A stretch of 64,000 bases of DNA. Origin: Favolaschia claudopus (taxonomy: Eukaryota; Basidiomycota; Agaricomycetes; Agaricales; Mycenaceae). The number at the start of each line of letters is the position of its first letter. Position 1 is the stretch's first letter. Both the position numbers and the translations under genes were made by a program. The DNA is taken from the NCBI GenBank assembly GCA_037176885.1, contig JAWWNJ010000105.1, positions 1-64,000 on the forward strand, given 5' to 3'. This document shows positions 30,944 to 43,951 of the stretch, piece by piece. The notes under the pieces were generated by a model. It saw only the letters and a program-made list of their open reading frames with translations. It did not search any database and had not been told where the DNA came from.

Positions 30944-32024
30944 ACGGAGCGCCAAGAGGATTGGATTGTGGGAGCCCAGGCCAGCTACCATGTTGTTAGA
31001 AACAAGAGAGGCTCCGCCAATGCATAAAAACTCACATATCCGGCCGGGTAACCATCCATGCTCCAAAATCTGCGGCCATTGCAGGCCAGAGCTCCCGTCC
31101 TCGATTCCCAGCGGCGATGGCGGACGCAATATTGACTGAACTGGTGCGGACGGAGCGGAGAAGTTCCTGCTCACTCTCTTCCTGGGTATTCTCAATGGCT
31201 CCGTACGATACACAGGGTAAGAGATCGGAAATGTTGTCGCGATGAACTAGAAATCTTAGGTGAGAAACTGGAACGCGGGATGAAGGCAGTCATCACGCAT
31301 ACCACAGTCATCGTGATCGGAGTCCACGAGACGGAAGAATTTCGCTGCGAAAGCAGAGTCATCGAGGCATGACAATGCGGTAGACGAGGACCGAAGCCAG
31401 CTTCTAAAGTATGTGTATGGCCGTTCCCAACAAAAAAAGGGTGAACCTTTCATTCCACCACAGTGAGTAATTGCCGAAATCCGGACTTCCTCCCCATTGT
31501 CGTGTTCCTCAAGGAGGGTTTCCCACCGTCTGTAGTCGTATGAGTAGTCCTCTACCCGTGTGACCTCGACTTCGGTTCCGGCGTTTTTGAACGCAGATTA
31601 GCACGCCTGTGCAGTAAAAGTTGTCCTCTTTGACATAGTACGTTTTTCTGCCTGTATATTCCAGTAACCAGCTGTAAAGATCCTCCGAGAAGAGTTGTAG
31701 CGACTCTTGCAGTATCGTCTGAATGCTTTCAAACGATAGCTCCGGCTCTAGCTTCGGTGTAATTTCTTTAGCAAGTTCTTGCGCTAACTCCGCTATGTCC
31801 TCTGGGTCATCGTAGGTGAATGCTGCTGGGCCGGCTTCGTGACAGTGGCTAGCAGAAAGAACACAGCAGTCGAAGTGCATGGTGGATGTGAAGGAAAGGA
31901 AAGACTTAGAGAATCGTTGCCATGCCAGTGCAGTGCCAGTGAATCGAGTCACGTACCTCGGCCGGCAGGAGCGGAAGTTCCCGGCCGTAGACGGCAAACT
32001 TGTATGCCACCTGGAGTGGATCAA
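30944..32024 (-). pseudogene. Gene B, 5' part (split by the retrotransposon)
   Basis: The minus strand from about 32024 reads FTYDDPEDIAELAQELAKE, WLLEYTGRKTYYVKEDNFYCTG, then after a one-base shift near 31590 VEDYSYDYRRWETLL and GSPFFCWERPYTYFRSWL. A 56-nt intron follows the DDC codons, then HRDNISDLLPCVSYG, ELWPAMAADFGAWMVTRPD and a 51-nt intron. The last exon begins WPGLPQSNPLGAP and is cut at 30947 by the LTR; it resumes at 9169. The order and both introns match gene A. The frameshift near 31590 may predate or postdate the insertion. Start codon not settled; function unknown. Confidence 0.75.
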
Positions 32025-32389
32025 GGACCAAAATACATATGTACCAGTGGGTAGTGTTTCTCAGCGGGGACGTGCCATGTAATCGTCCCTACCTAGTACG
32101 GAGCTTGAAATGCTGAAACATCGGATCTGATGACTTAGTATTGAATTTGCTTGGGCGGGGTTTCACAACGGCGTATGGCTGTCAAAGCTTTCATTTGTCC
32201 CCGTCACATATTGTTCTCTGTCCATGATCGGGCATAAGGTTTCAATTTCTGTTGGCGCTCTCGATCCTCATGAGAGGGACGATTCGAAAATCTACACTTT
32301 GGTACATCATGATGCCGATTACATGCAAGGGCCCAAGAGGCCTTCCTATCCTATAACACTCTGATTTGTTGTCATTACTCAAAGACTCT

Positions 32390-32720
32390 CAGTCGTCAGC
32401 TACTCATTCAGTCCGAGTCGGAATTCTACAGACATTCCCGGGTGAGAGGAAAAAATCCTTCAGTGGTTCGGCGATCTCCGCCATCAGGTGCTTTAAACTC
32501 CGCTCACTACAATCCGTGACCCAGTGCCACATCACGACGTCACTTGCTTTCTTCCTCCCACCATGGATAAGGTTCGTCAGCGTCGAATCTTCGTGGCAGT
32601 CTGTACCTCGGTACGTTGCTACCAACGAGATCAACTCCGCACTCATCGGCGGCTCGCCGTAAATATTTCCGGAATGCATCCTTCGTCTACTACAAGAACT
32701 CCTGGACCTCTGTATTGAGT
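32390..32720 (-). pseudogene. Gene C: likely third copy fragment of the A/B family
   Basis: The region around 32410-32480 resembles the 3' ends of A (about 7085-7140) and B (about 8805-8860): each has GAATTCTRCARRCATTC followed by a GAG(G)AA-rich stretch and AAATCC. The minus-strand frame 32679-32404 ends in EPLKDFFLSPGNVCRIPT, comparable to the SKDFPILFLSEG region of gene B. Upstream coding sequence equivalent to A or B was not found, so only a decayed 3' fragment remains. Confidence 0.4.
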
Positions 32721-33480
32721 CTTTGACTCGGATTTCCTCATCGGACCCCGACTGTCTCCTCTCATGTTGTCTCGTGGGTCGCTCCTGGGTCTATCCCACT
32801 CAATCGCGTTTTTTTTCGTGCCCCGCGCGTTACGCATTCAACCCTGACCGGGAGTCCGGGATGCGCATGTTCGTCGACGCCGCGCCTTGACGAATTCTCC
32901 TCACATTATCCCTCTGGTACGCGACAGGCCGAAGCACTTACGCAGATTGACACGTCTGTCTATCAGCCTATGTAGACTCCCCTTCGCGCACCTGGTTCGG
33001 TTCTGTTTCATCTCAGGTTGAAGATGATGACGATTTTGGCATGCTGCTAGCGATGCCGTGTTCTCGCAGCTTGTCTGCAATGGGACTTCGAGAGTGACGA
33101 GAAAGGGTACACCTAACAGAGCTTTGCGTCGTTGATTTCTCGGAATCAGGTATTGTTTGGATTGATGAAATATATCTGGCGCTTGCTGTTTTTCCACAGG
33201 TCCGAGTAAGGTTACATTCGTGGAGAGATGAGCTCATGAGCTGTGGGACATAAATTGGTCGAACTGTGCGTTTTCCGCTGCTTAAGCTGATTGATTGCCC
33301 TATTATTATCAATTATGCCTCTGATATTGACGACAATCGCAGCATATCAATCTGGAATTGCATCTGCGAACCGAAAACTCGTTCTTCATTCGTCCTCAGA
33401 AGTCGGGTCGACAGGTTGAACACATTCACATATCCTGGAGTCGTTGTCTACAGCTACTACCTCTCATTCTACGTGAAGCT
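32721..33480. other. Intergenic, nothing recognised
   Basis: Only short overlapping frames; no domain or repeat identified. Confidence 0.5.
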
Positions 33481-35605
33481 CTACGCCGCCTCCTCACGAT
33501 ACAGGCCAAGTTCTCCTCTCTTCATTCTCACTGAAAACCCATTCAACTTATCCCCCGCATAGTTGTGCGACCAATCAAACATCCCCGTAATCGTCTTGCG
33601 CGAATTCATCTGATGCAGAAGATTCTTCGCCTCCTCGTCGTCCTTCGTCGCTTCAACGAGAGCCTTCCCCGAAAGCAAGGGTCCAGTATCTGTCAAGAGT
33701 GCGGGATCCATCTGTTTGCTCAGGCGTTCGCGGGTTGATGGGTCAATGGCTACAACCCCTGGACTCATGCTCATGAGGTCAACGGCCTTTTGGATCTGTG
33801 ACATCTTGGAGTGTGTATCGGCGTCGCCTTGGATGACTGGATATTGGAGAGGTTGGTCGGTCAATTCGGGGCAGCTTCAGGCGAGTAAGCTGACGAACCG
33901 GGGCGAATGAAATCAAAGGCGCGATCGAAATTGTCTTCGTCGATGTCGGAAAGAATGGATGACTTCTGTGCGTGGATTTGTTGATATACTCCGAGTACCA
34001 CAACTAAGAACCTGAAGTAAATGGTTAGCGTTGTGACTCCCTCGGACCGGAACTCTCTCACCGAGTATACGAAACGGCGACCTTATCGTTGTGAAAGGCA
34101 ATTGCGTCTTGCTCGCTACAATGGTTGCGAGCGGATGCACAGATCGTGATGGCAGCCGAAAGACCGCCCGTGAAGGCAAGGTGAACTCCCGACGAGAATA
34201 AAGGGTCGAGCTGAGTCGCCAATCAATTTCCTCACTCTGAGAAAAATCGTTTGAAGACTTACGAATGCTAGACTGATAGGTTAGCTACCGCTCACGAACG
34301 AAATCATATCATCACTGACCTCCAGCATCTCCGATGATTCTATAATTCGGTCCAGCGTATTGATTGTTCACAGCCGTGTAACTGTAATCTCCAGCAGACT
34401 TGATTTCACTCGTCAACTTCGCGTTAGCCAAGAAATCCATAACACCTGGAACGAGCTTGAGTTGACTGAGGTAGTGAGTCTTGTTGTCGGGTGTCTGCGC
34501 TTTTTTCATCTTATTTGAGGTATCTGACAGGACGACACCGACAGAAACAACGTCGTTATGAAGAGGAATGAACCATGCCCAGCCGGTTTCGTCTGAACGC
34601 CATTCATAATCGATTACTTGATGAAGAAATGAAGAGAAACACGAACCAGTTAAAGCCTCAATCCACACGGCATTCTCTCTAGTCGTTCCCTTCCCATACA
34701 TTCCCGCCCCGGTCCAATACCCCCAATACGCAATATTCTTCAAGCTCTCTGTAAACTTCCTATTTTTCAAATACCTTGTTGACATGATTCCATTCTTCCC
34801 CGACGCGTCGACCAGGTAGTTGAATTTAATCGAGCCAGTTTGCTCGTTGTCGGATTTCCATTTCGCTGATACTGGTTGGGCTGGCTCGGAGGTGGAGAAT
34901 TCGATATCGGTGACGCGGGTGCCTTCGTGCACTGAAGTGCCGTTTGAGGCGGCGTGTTTGAGGAGGAGTTCGTCGAAGTCCGCGCGCGTCTTCCTCTGGA
35001 GTGAGCGTCCGGTGATTAGGAAAATGGAAACGGACTCACAACGCTCCAGGATGCTCGTTCTGGGGCGGCACCTCCCAAGGTGAAGTCCGTATCTGGATGG
35101 TATGGCTCGGTGAGTCAAAGTTCTTTTTCTACCGAGATAAGCTGAAGAAGCTGACATCCTTCACGCTTATGCTGGTTCAACTTTACCGCTGCGCCTACCT
35201 AACAAAATCGTCAGATCACACAGACTCCCTGATAGGTAAATTCAATCCAAACCTTGACGGCAAATCCCCAATTCTTTACCTTCTCCTCCGCATCGATAAA
35301 TCGCAGGAACGGGCGGAGGGAGGAGAGTAACGTCTCTCCAATGTGGTAACGGGGGAAGATCTCGCGCTCGAGAAGGGCTACTTTGAATCCCTCTAGGAAG
35401 CATGGAATAACGGTGAGTCAATTTCGTTCGAGGTGGGGTATAGATGGATTAACAAACCTCTAGATAGAGCGGCTGCTGCGTATGAGCCTGCTGGGCCGCC
35501 TCCGATGACGAGGATGTCGGTTGACGCTGGGGGCTACGAACTAAGCTAAGTTCGATTTGAATATTGAGCCAAAAGAGTGCATACAATGGTAACGGGAAAG
35601 GTCAT
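33481..35605 (-). CDS. Flavin-dependent halogenase, 525 aa, eleven exons
   Basis: Exons (minus): 35605-35585, 35533-35458, 35392-35253, 35198-35156, 35092-35040, 34995-34647, 34592-34320, 34267-34263, 34210-34062, 34011-33899, 33836-33481; total 1578 nt, all phases consistent. Residues 18-23 are GGGPAG (FAD-binding GxGxxG), 232-237 are WAWFIP (the WxWxIP motif of flavin halogenases), and [15 protein letters not shown] follows at about 316-333. [11 protein letters not shown] and NQHKREGYTDF also match fungal phenol halogenases, which chlorinate aromatic rings with FADH2, oxygen and chloride. The exon at 34263-34267 is only 5 nt and is needed to complete the GAF codons. No polyketide synthase neighbour is visible, so the substrate is unknown. 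Confidence 0.88.
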
Positions 35606-37338
35606 TGTGACCTCTGAAACTGAAGGTACGAAGAGTTGCTTCCCCAGTACTCTTTTTATACCATAGCCTCTTGACATCAGACTCTTCCATCTGATATATC
35701 GAGGATACAAATCTCAACATGGGCAGGTATATTTGCGTCGGGAACTCCACAGTGTTTTCCGAGCTCAAGTCGGCAATTCCACTTATTTGTCCGAGTTCGA
35801 ATGCCGTGGACGGGACAAGTTGAACTTACGTAAAACGATTGTTTTTGCAAGTTTGTCCGATTATGTGTACATATGCAGTGTGCCAAACGATCTGGAGGAT
35901 AGGGTCGAGTATATTTTTGCTGTTCGCGGTGCTCAGTAAATGGTAGGTCTTCCAACTATGAAGCGAAAGTTTTGCGGCCAGGCGCACTGAAGCTCAATTA
36001 CGAGTAAACTCTAGATTTTACCCGTGCGGCACGGAAGAGCGGATGTCTCAATTGCAAAGGGGAAATTTGCTCTTACTTCCGATTCGCTCTCCTTATCCGC
36101 GCTGTTAGCATTCAACTCCCTCTGAGGTCGAATCAACTCACGTTCGGACAGGAATCGTTCTTGGCACGCTGTGCCTCACTCTGAGCTGGGCGGAATGTGG
36201 GCATACCCGCTGTTCGGTAGAATCTGTTTAGTATGGTCAGCGTTCTTTCTCATTCTGACCTCCCGCGCCTCCCGCACCTCACGTAACCTGGGCACTTGCC
36301 GTTCCTAGGGACCAGAGTTCAATCCTCGTTCGAAATTTCGAACATTCCATGACTTCAACACTCAGGGCAAGGCGTTTCATATACTCGCATTATTTTACAT
36401 GATACCATGAACATGCGAATCGAGTCTAAGTAGGCAGAGCGGCGCTTACCTCCCGGTTACTTAAGTAAATTTCAATATGTGTGACAGTCGACGCCCACAA
36501 TTTTGGTTCTTGCGGCTTTAGCCAATGCGCTACACCGAGCCAAAACGCTGGAACGTCCTCACTCTTCGTCGAACTTTTCGCCTCGACCTCGGATACGGGA
36601 CTCCTTCGATAACCCAATACCGCTGGGCCGCTGATGTCACACCCGCTCAGTGTTGTGTTCTCCCGATCCCACTTAGGAATCTTCCGATCGTTAAGCATCT
36701 TTGCTCGACTCGGACTGAACACACCGGGACACATTACAAGTGTAATTTCCAGCTGCACAACAAATGGAAAGTTCAACATCAAGCTGGTCGGCAAATCCCG
36801 AGTACGAATTGGCAGGTCTTTCCTAGGGTTAGGGTTGGAAGAATGAAAGAGCGGAGAAGATACTTACACTTGAATGGAAGAAGTTCGAATGCAAGGGTCA
36901 TTTCACTCTTCACAGCGCGGTGAATGGCAACTTAATTAGATCACCCAGCCTAAAATCATCCACGGCAAAGATCACCTGCCGCGGCGGATAAGCTTATAAG
37001 TAGTACTTGGATAGTACTCATCTTGATGCCGCTCAGGTCGATGCGTTGCTTTCCGATGAACACGAATATTATGGTGAAAGGGATATAAGTTGGTTGAGGG
37101 GACGGTTGTGTTGAGTTTCCAGATGAGCTAACTGAGCTAACTAACCGGTAACAGGTTGCTGGAGGATCGTCCTTCGATTCAAATTCCAGAAGCTCGTGAA
37201 GGTTCATAATAATCTACGCAGAGCATTGTTGCAGTACGCATCGGTTTCCTGTGATACTGACAAGTTCGGCACGGTTCTCCTCAGTCCCATTATTTTCAGG
37301 CCTACGACTGCCCCTGAAATCGTTCACAATCCACCACC
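35606..37338. other. Intergenic region, no supported gene
   Basis: Several short frames exist on both strands (for example 36426-36794 minus, 36525-36923 plus, 36956-37207 minus), mutually overlapping and without recognisable domains. The last might be a small unknown protein, but nothing supports it. Confidence 0.45.
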
Positions 37339-40179
37339 TTACTCTCCGGTGTTGGGCAACTGAATCCTCATTGAGCTTCGTATCGTTTCGATCTGTGTCC
37401 GGAGCGCCGAACTGATATCATCGCGTCGTTCCACGAATACCATGCCCTCAATGAAAACCCGTGAAGCATTGGTATCGTTTAGCCAGAGATATCCTATCTC
37501 TCCCCAGTACATGGACAAGAGCTTGGAATTCAACAAAATCTCTGCTAGTGTCGATTGAATGTTTGTACCTGCGAGTTCCTCCATGCCAGCCCTCCAAACT
37601 GCAGCAAAATACTGCTGGATTGTCACCGCGGATGCCGGCACAAAGTTTGTGAGAATTCGCAGTGTGTCTTCTGCTCTGTGTGTCGTGTTGCCACAGTCAA
37701 GAAGAAATTCCGCAACAATGGCAACGCGGAGGTCTAGCACACAGAGGTTCAGAGGATATTCCACGTTGGCATAATGTGGGTCAGCTTGGATTTTGACGTT
37801 TATCAGGAATGGGTTAGCTTCAATTCGAGTCGCATCGTGTCCATACGCAAAGAAATCTTCGAGGGGCGAAATTCCGTTGAGTAAATGCCATTGAATGAGG
37901 GCGACGGCTGAATATGTCGACCAGTTATTCGCCTGCCTCAACAGTTGCAAAATTCGTTGACCCTCGGGTGGATACGAGCGTGTAGGGTGATTCTCCCATA
38001 GAGAGTGGCCGCGTTGCTCAGTCGAGAATGCTAGTTCCCAAATTGCCTCAACAACTCTTTTTGGTTCACCAACTCCTGGGTCAAAGAGATGGTAGGATTT
38101 GGCTGCCTTCAGCTCCGCTATCAGACACAAACACAACCACAGATTGTCGCACTCCTTCAATACAATCGATTCAGAAAGATCGTGCGTGGTGAGGTAAGTT
38201 GACAGATTGGCGGGATAGTATGCAGGATCCTCTCTCTCGGATCTTTGGCAAGGAGCAAGCAGATCTGCCAGAATTTGGTCTGCATGTTTGGTGAACCTTC
38301 CTTCCTGCACCTGGTGGCTTACGATCGCGTCGAATGTAATGTGGAAAGTATGTTCGGTCACAGTGCCAGCGGTTACTGATGGTGCGTCAAAATGAAATAT
38401 TGCACGAGTTGCCGCGAACTGATAGGGCAAGGATTCTAAAGTAGCAGCGTGAACCATAAAAGCACGAAAAATATCATGCTTGAGGTCGAGGAGGACGAGA
38501 TGTAGCGCCTGGAACGTAGGACTCCACTGGCCGATCCAGTCCGAGGCGACCTGAGCCGGGTCTCTGGGAATTGTTGCTACGATATTGAGGAGGGATCGAA
38601 TCATGATATCGCGATCAAAGTGCAGACCCTCTACTGGGTTCAGATAGCGCAAGCCACGAATGAGGTGCTGGAATTTTGCGGTCAGATATTGAACATGGTA
38701 TCCATCCAGGCCCAGCGGCTGGATCTGATCTTCATTTGAAATTGTTGGCTGAGTTCGAGTCAAGAATTGTGTCATTTCATTGTAGTGGAGGAAGAGTGGC
38801 AGGAGGGTGTTCAAATACAGCATCGCACATGCTGAGACTTGATACTGTGCCACCTTGGGAGGTAGCTCAGGTTGCTGAACAAGCAAGGGATCGAAATGTT
38901 CCAAAGGTTCAAGTTGCAGAAGGGGATTACTTGCGGGTAGCGTGGCAATGGCCCACGAGGCTTTCAAAGCCGTTGTACGACGTCGGAGTTGAGTTTCCGC
39001 GGGGAGGAAATCACTACTACACCCGCGAAGAAATGCTTCCAAGCGCTGCGTCAATCATACATCGCGGTCCTGTAACAGAGCCCTGATATGCCCATCATAC
39101 GCTTTACGCCGGCCCTTGGAACTCCACAGAACATCCGGGATACCCTCCAAAAAGGGCTCGAGTTCCGAATCATCCGCTAAAGATCTTACTGTCCAGCAGA
39201 GTGCATGGAGATCCCTTGCAGTGCGCCCAACAGAGTCACGAATTGCGACCTTGATCATGTTTTCCAACATGGAGTCCCGGTCCGATGGAATGGAGCTGAC
39301 CTTCCCGTGCACGACTTGCCATAGCTCGTGAAAGAACTGGACCGAGCGCCAGACAATACCAGATAATGGTGTGTGGTACGGCGAGTCATAGGCGAGGACG
39401 GGGAATACGGTGAATGTGATATAGACGATGAGTAGGGTTGCGAGGAGGAGAGCTGACAAAATCATAGCGCCTCGATTGACGGGAAAGAGGAAAGCAATGA
39501 GCCCCGCGAAGAAGAAAATCAAGGAGAGATGCAGGAGAAGCGGGATAATCTCGACCACCGCGTGCATATTGAAGCGTTTGAGCCCGTAGTAGAGATGTGA
39601 GAAGATTCTAGCTCGGATGACGGGCGAAGAACGCATGTCGGTTTTGTATATGAAGTCGCGCGCCCATTGCTCGACGAGCGTAGCCGTCAGAGCGCAGGAA
39701 AGACCGAGACCAAGGCTGATGAACCAAAGCAAGTTGCAAATAAGTGACGAGGTGGGAGGAACGAATGGTTCGCGGACGGAGGGGATATCAACGGCACTGC
39801 CGTTTGCGATTCCGGCCAATTGAGCAGAGATTTGCCCCAGAAGAAGAACCATCTCGTCGTCGGTGTCTGGTGTCAGTGTTTTATAGCTTTCGATCAGAAA
39901 GGCTGTCAAAATCGCAGAAAAAAGCCCGGCCTGCAGCTGCTTTCAGCATCGAATACCTCACTAAACTCGACTGCAATACTCACAAATATCAGAAGGCCAT
40001 CCATGTCACTCTTCCAGCTCTTCACCAACGCCTTGTCGTACTTCTCCGCCTCCGAAACGTACACAGACCAGATCTTGGCGCCTGCGGCATCGTCGTCTGG
40101 GATGGGTTGAAAATAGGTGACATGAAGCATAGTGGCGGCAAAGGAGCTCACCTTCGAAATTGGTATCCCTACGGTCCAT
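37339..40179 (-). pseudogene. DUF6535 membrane protein, copy 1, with an in-frame TGA
   Basis: Exons (minus) 40179-40152, 40096-39984 and 39930-37339 match copy 2 (60796-63703) in exon lengths (28, 113, then long). The N-terminal part has the DUF6535 signature (IWSVYVSEAEKYDKALVKSW) and four membrane segments between about 39900 and 39380 (CNLLWFISLGLGLSCALTA; LLLHLSLIFFFAGLIAFLF; AMILSALLLATLLIVYITF). A TGA at 39055-39057 interrupts the frame where copy 2 has CAA in EVQLKQRL; the frame then stays open for 571 codons to 37339. So this copy is either a very recent pseudogene or makes a membrane-only protein of about 340 aa. Role of the family is unknown. Confidence 0.85.
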
Positions 40180-41641
40180 GCCAGGTGCTTGGGTGAGACG
40201 CCCATCTCAGTCTGCAACGTGGAAGCCGTGTGTGAGAGAGAAGCTTCAGCCTGGGAAAAGTTATTAATCACGATCATGCCACCCATCAGCACGTCCGTCA
40301 CATCTTATTCAAGTCTCTAGATTTCGAGGCTGAACGTCGGACGCAGAAGACCACTAGTCTTCAGTTCCAAATGGCTAGCTCTTGACTCGAATTTAGCGAA
40401 TGGGCGATTCTCATTCCAAACCCGTGCTTATGGAAGCTCTCAGTTCTTGCAGTGTTGGTTTCATAGCTGAGCTGCTAACGAAGGTTCCCATCCAGTGTAC
40501 GACAGGACCGACGAGAATGCCAATCTAGGTTAAATACTGCAGTCCGGACAATATTTTCCCAAAATTTCACGTCAACATGAGCTTTGAGGAAAGTCGCGTT
40601 TTGGCCGCCTCAGAAAGCATGGGCAAGTTTATCGAGTCCGGACAAAAGTTCTTGAGGGGGAACTTCTAGTATTAAATCTCTTCTGGGATTTGTGCGTCCT
40701 TGTGCGGCGCGTTCGAGACGGAGTTGAAGTTTAAACCCACATTGAAACACCGGCAATCACGGCGATTTGCGCGGATCATTGCCCCCGCGGAAGTTACCGT
40801 GATCTCGATGTTTTCGGACAATGTTGGTTCTTGGCTGGCTCAAACAAATGAACAACTGGATCACATATCCAACCCTATCCAACCAAGCAATACTACAATG
40901 CACCTCCACTTCCCTCAAAATGGTTTCTAAACATTCTAAGAATATCTTTTCTTGCTCCGGGCTAACGGATATCGAAAAGCCGGAGTGCCCGCTGAGAAGC
41001 GAGTTTCCGTACCACGAATTTCCTCACCATCGGTAATCGCCGAAGAAGCCCGAGGCTCTCTTGTTCGGGCGGTTTGCCCGTCGAAATTTCAGAGAAAAAA
41101 ATGTTCTTTTCACACTCTCGGTCGGGTTCAAGTTGGGTTCAACTCTCGATGACCCTGATGAATCGCGACGCCCGTCAATGTTATCAGGCACGATCTGCCT
41201 CCCCAGAGGTGCGGCCCAGACACATGGACTCGGACTTCGTTGACGATTGGCGACGCGTATCGCTTCGGTTAACCCAAAGAGAGTTTAGCACGGTGTGAAC
41301 AGGGGCTGAATGAAAATTCAACACTAGGGCACAGATTCCACCTCAAGCAAAAGGAAGTCTTTTCGAACGAAAGAGAATTCTTGTCAAACCAAAATTCATC
41401 GAGACATTTGCCGTCGAAGCGTGTTGGTCGTGTGGGCTAGAAGTCCTTCGAATTCGGACAACTTGCGCAAACTTGATCGCCCAATTCATCGGCTAACCGG
41501 AACAGCTCCGGTCATCAAACCTTTGTAACCAGGCAAACATAGAAAAATACAGCGACCTCGTTGACACCGACCCCCATCACCTCGCGACACCCTTCCTCAC
41601 CGTCGTCCTCGTCGACCTCGCAAGCTGGAGCAGCGGCCTGT
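40180..41641. other. Intergenic, no supported gene
   Basis: Short frames only. A Pro/Ser-rich frame from 41561 ends in the first exon of the next gene. A CCGCGG at about 40787 is one of the few in the flanks. Confidence 0.5.
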
Positions 41642-43763
41642 ATGCCATCGGCGACGCTGGAAGATGGCGCACCCCTGGACAATACGTGCGTCCAGCTCCC
41701 TCTGCACCCCCTCAGCTTGATTACGACCCGCTGTGTGCTCTAGGATGGGCGCCCTCTTGCTGGGTCTGGTCGGGAGTGCGGTACTCTGTGCGCGGTGGTT
41801 CGGAAAATTGCGTTGTCGTTTGACGAGTTTGTATAGATGGGATAAGTCTGGTGCAAACTTTGCTGTATTTCACCAGTGCGTTGGCTACATTTTCTTTCGA
41901 ATTCTTTTTCTGACTGTGCTTGAAAGAATATCGACGAGATCCCCGGTATATTAAGCTGCTTGCACGTCGCCCATGGTTCAGTTGTTTTTAATGAAACTCT
42001 GACTGCTTAGCCTAGGTAATTGCGACGCTTTTCTTCGACACTGTGCATATGGGCTTGATCATCCATGTTGGTATGTGGCTTCATTCTCGCTGCTCCTCTG
42101 ACTCTACTTACGAGTTTGTAGTTTACCACTACTTGATCACGAATTTCTAGTAAGTGGGAGGCCTACATTGCGCCAGTGTACTTCATACTGTCGTACAGCA
42201 AGAGTGCAGCTCTACAGCATATAATTTGGTGCGCAGCATACGTCCTACAGCTCGCTGAATTGAGCTTCATCTTCCGCATTAACAGGAGTATCGTTGTAAG
42301 CATCGCCTGTTAGACGCCACCAGAATTAGTTCTGATACCACAGCTGTCAGGTCGAAGCGCTACCAACGGTGCATTATCCGCCATATATATTGAGCTCACT
42401 CATCTAATCATGCTCAGGGACTCACCGCTGTAATCGTTCAAGGGTTCTATGCGTGGAGGGTCTACAAACGTACGCATTTTCCATTCTTCTCTATCGAAGC
42501 TCGGCGCTCATCTTCGTCCCCGATCACTCTAGTCAGCGATAAAAATATCCTTCTTACCGGTATCATCCTCGTCCTAGCTCTTGCGACAACAGGTATTCTT
42601 CAGCTCTGTTCCTTTCCTCGTCAATTGACGTGGCGTTAGGATGCGGAATCGGTAGATCTCTGCATTTAGGCTGTCGTCTACCATACTAACCACTCTGTCC
42701 GCAAAGCATGGATAATTTTTGCGTAAGCTTCCCACTCTGCCCTCTCTCTCCTGCCTCCATTCATCATTCATCGACCCCCCAGTTTATCCGCTCCTCGAAC
42801 CTACGAACGTCTTCTCCAGATCACGGTAAGTAAATTCTACGCGGAAACCATGTCTGGCTGAAAATCCTTTCCCGCTCGACAGCCACTCACTATCGCGATC
42901 AACGCCCTGTCCACCGCGGCCGACATCATCATCGCTGCGACGTTATGTTATATGCTACATCGAGCTCGAACTCAGTCGATGGAGTGCGTATACTTGGTCA
43001 TTCACATCCGGAACTTCATGCTGAACGAACGCATTTTCAGAGACGAGACGTTCGTTAACCGAATGGTTGGTTCCTTTTTGCTACTCCTTCAAGCAAGCGG
43101 ACGCGCGTTGATAATCAATGTTTCATACAGATTCTATTCACGATTAGTACAGGATTGTGAGTTCTGTTTCTATATTCAGGGATTCAGGCATCCCGGCCTA
43201 ACGCTGCCTTGCCAGACTCACGAGTGTATTCGCTCTCTCCGCCTTAATCTCCGTACGTCAGCCTCTCGACTCACCCTATCTCAGCTAACATACATCGCAG
43301 ATTGTGTGCTCCTCAAACTCCCTCATCTACGCCGCATTCTATTTCTGTATCGGCCGACGTAAGTTCTTTCCTTCCCCTCATCCACTCATTCCTACTGGAA
43401 GTAACCATCAATTTTGTTGAAGTATACTCCAACGCCCTCCTCGCCTCCCTCAACGCCCGCAGCATCATCCGCGGGCACATCCGCGACGTCGACTCAAACT
43501 TCCACCACAACCGTTCAGGCTCCCGCTCCCGCGGGGGCGTCTCGAATTCGCATTCACAGACCGTGTTGACGGCGCCGGCGGATATCGTCGCTGCCACCGA
43601 GTTGGCTGCGCATTTGGAGCGGGAGGCGGCGAGGGGGATGTATGGGTTCGGCGGCGGTGAGGATGGGGATGCGTATTCGGTGAAGGCTGGAAGGTTTTCG
43701 ATGGTGAGTGGGTTGTTTACTGTGTTGGATGTGTCGTGTCGTGATGAGTGGCGGCTGATTTGA
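41642..43763 (+). CDS. DUF6534-like seven-helix membrane protein
   Basis: The model starts at ATG 41642 (MPSATLEDGAPLDNT, exon to 41685) and continues at 41744 (MGALLLGLVGSAVLC). Later exons give LFFDTVHMGLIIHV, VYHYLITNF, GLTAVIVQGFYAWRVYK, NILLTGIILVLALATTG and, near 43300-43440, NSLIYAAFYFCIGR then YSNALLASLNARSIIRGHI. This order, with DTVHMGL and the final LLASLNAR, is typical of the DUF6534 family of basidiomycete membrane proteins, which have about seven hydrophobic helices and unknown role. The tail is Ser/Arg-rich and cytoplasmic-looking. Some internal splice sites (42160-42330, 42590-42960) could not be fixed by eye, so an internal defect is possible. Confidence 0.65.
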
Positions 43764-43951
43764 GTTGGTTAGTCGGCGAACCATTCGAGTGAGGGCGGGT
43801 TGTAGGATGTACTTACGTGTTGTTAGTGGGATTAGGATGTGGATTGGATGCTGTATACTCAGAGTGCAAAGCAAATAAAAAGAGGTAGATAGCGTCGATC
43901 GGGAAGGAAGGGCTCGTTCTTGATCGCGATATGCATAGATTTTGTTCAGGT

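Noticed and set aside
36426..37207. Short frames between the halogenase and DUF6535 genes
   Set aside because: They overlap on opposite strands, lack domains and have no clear intron structure.
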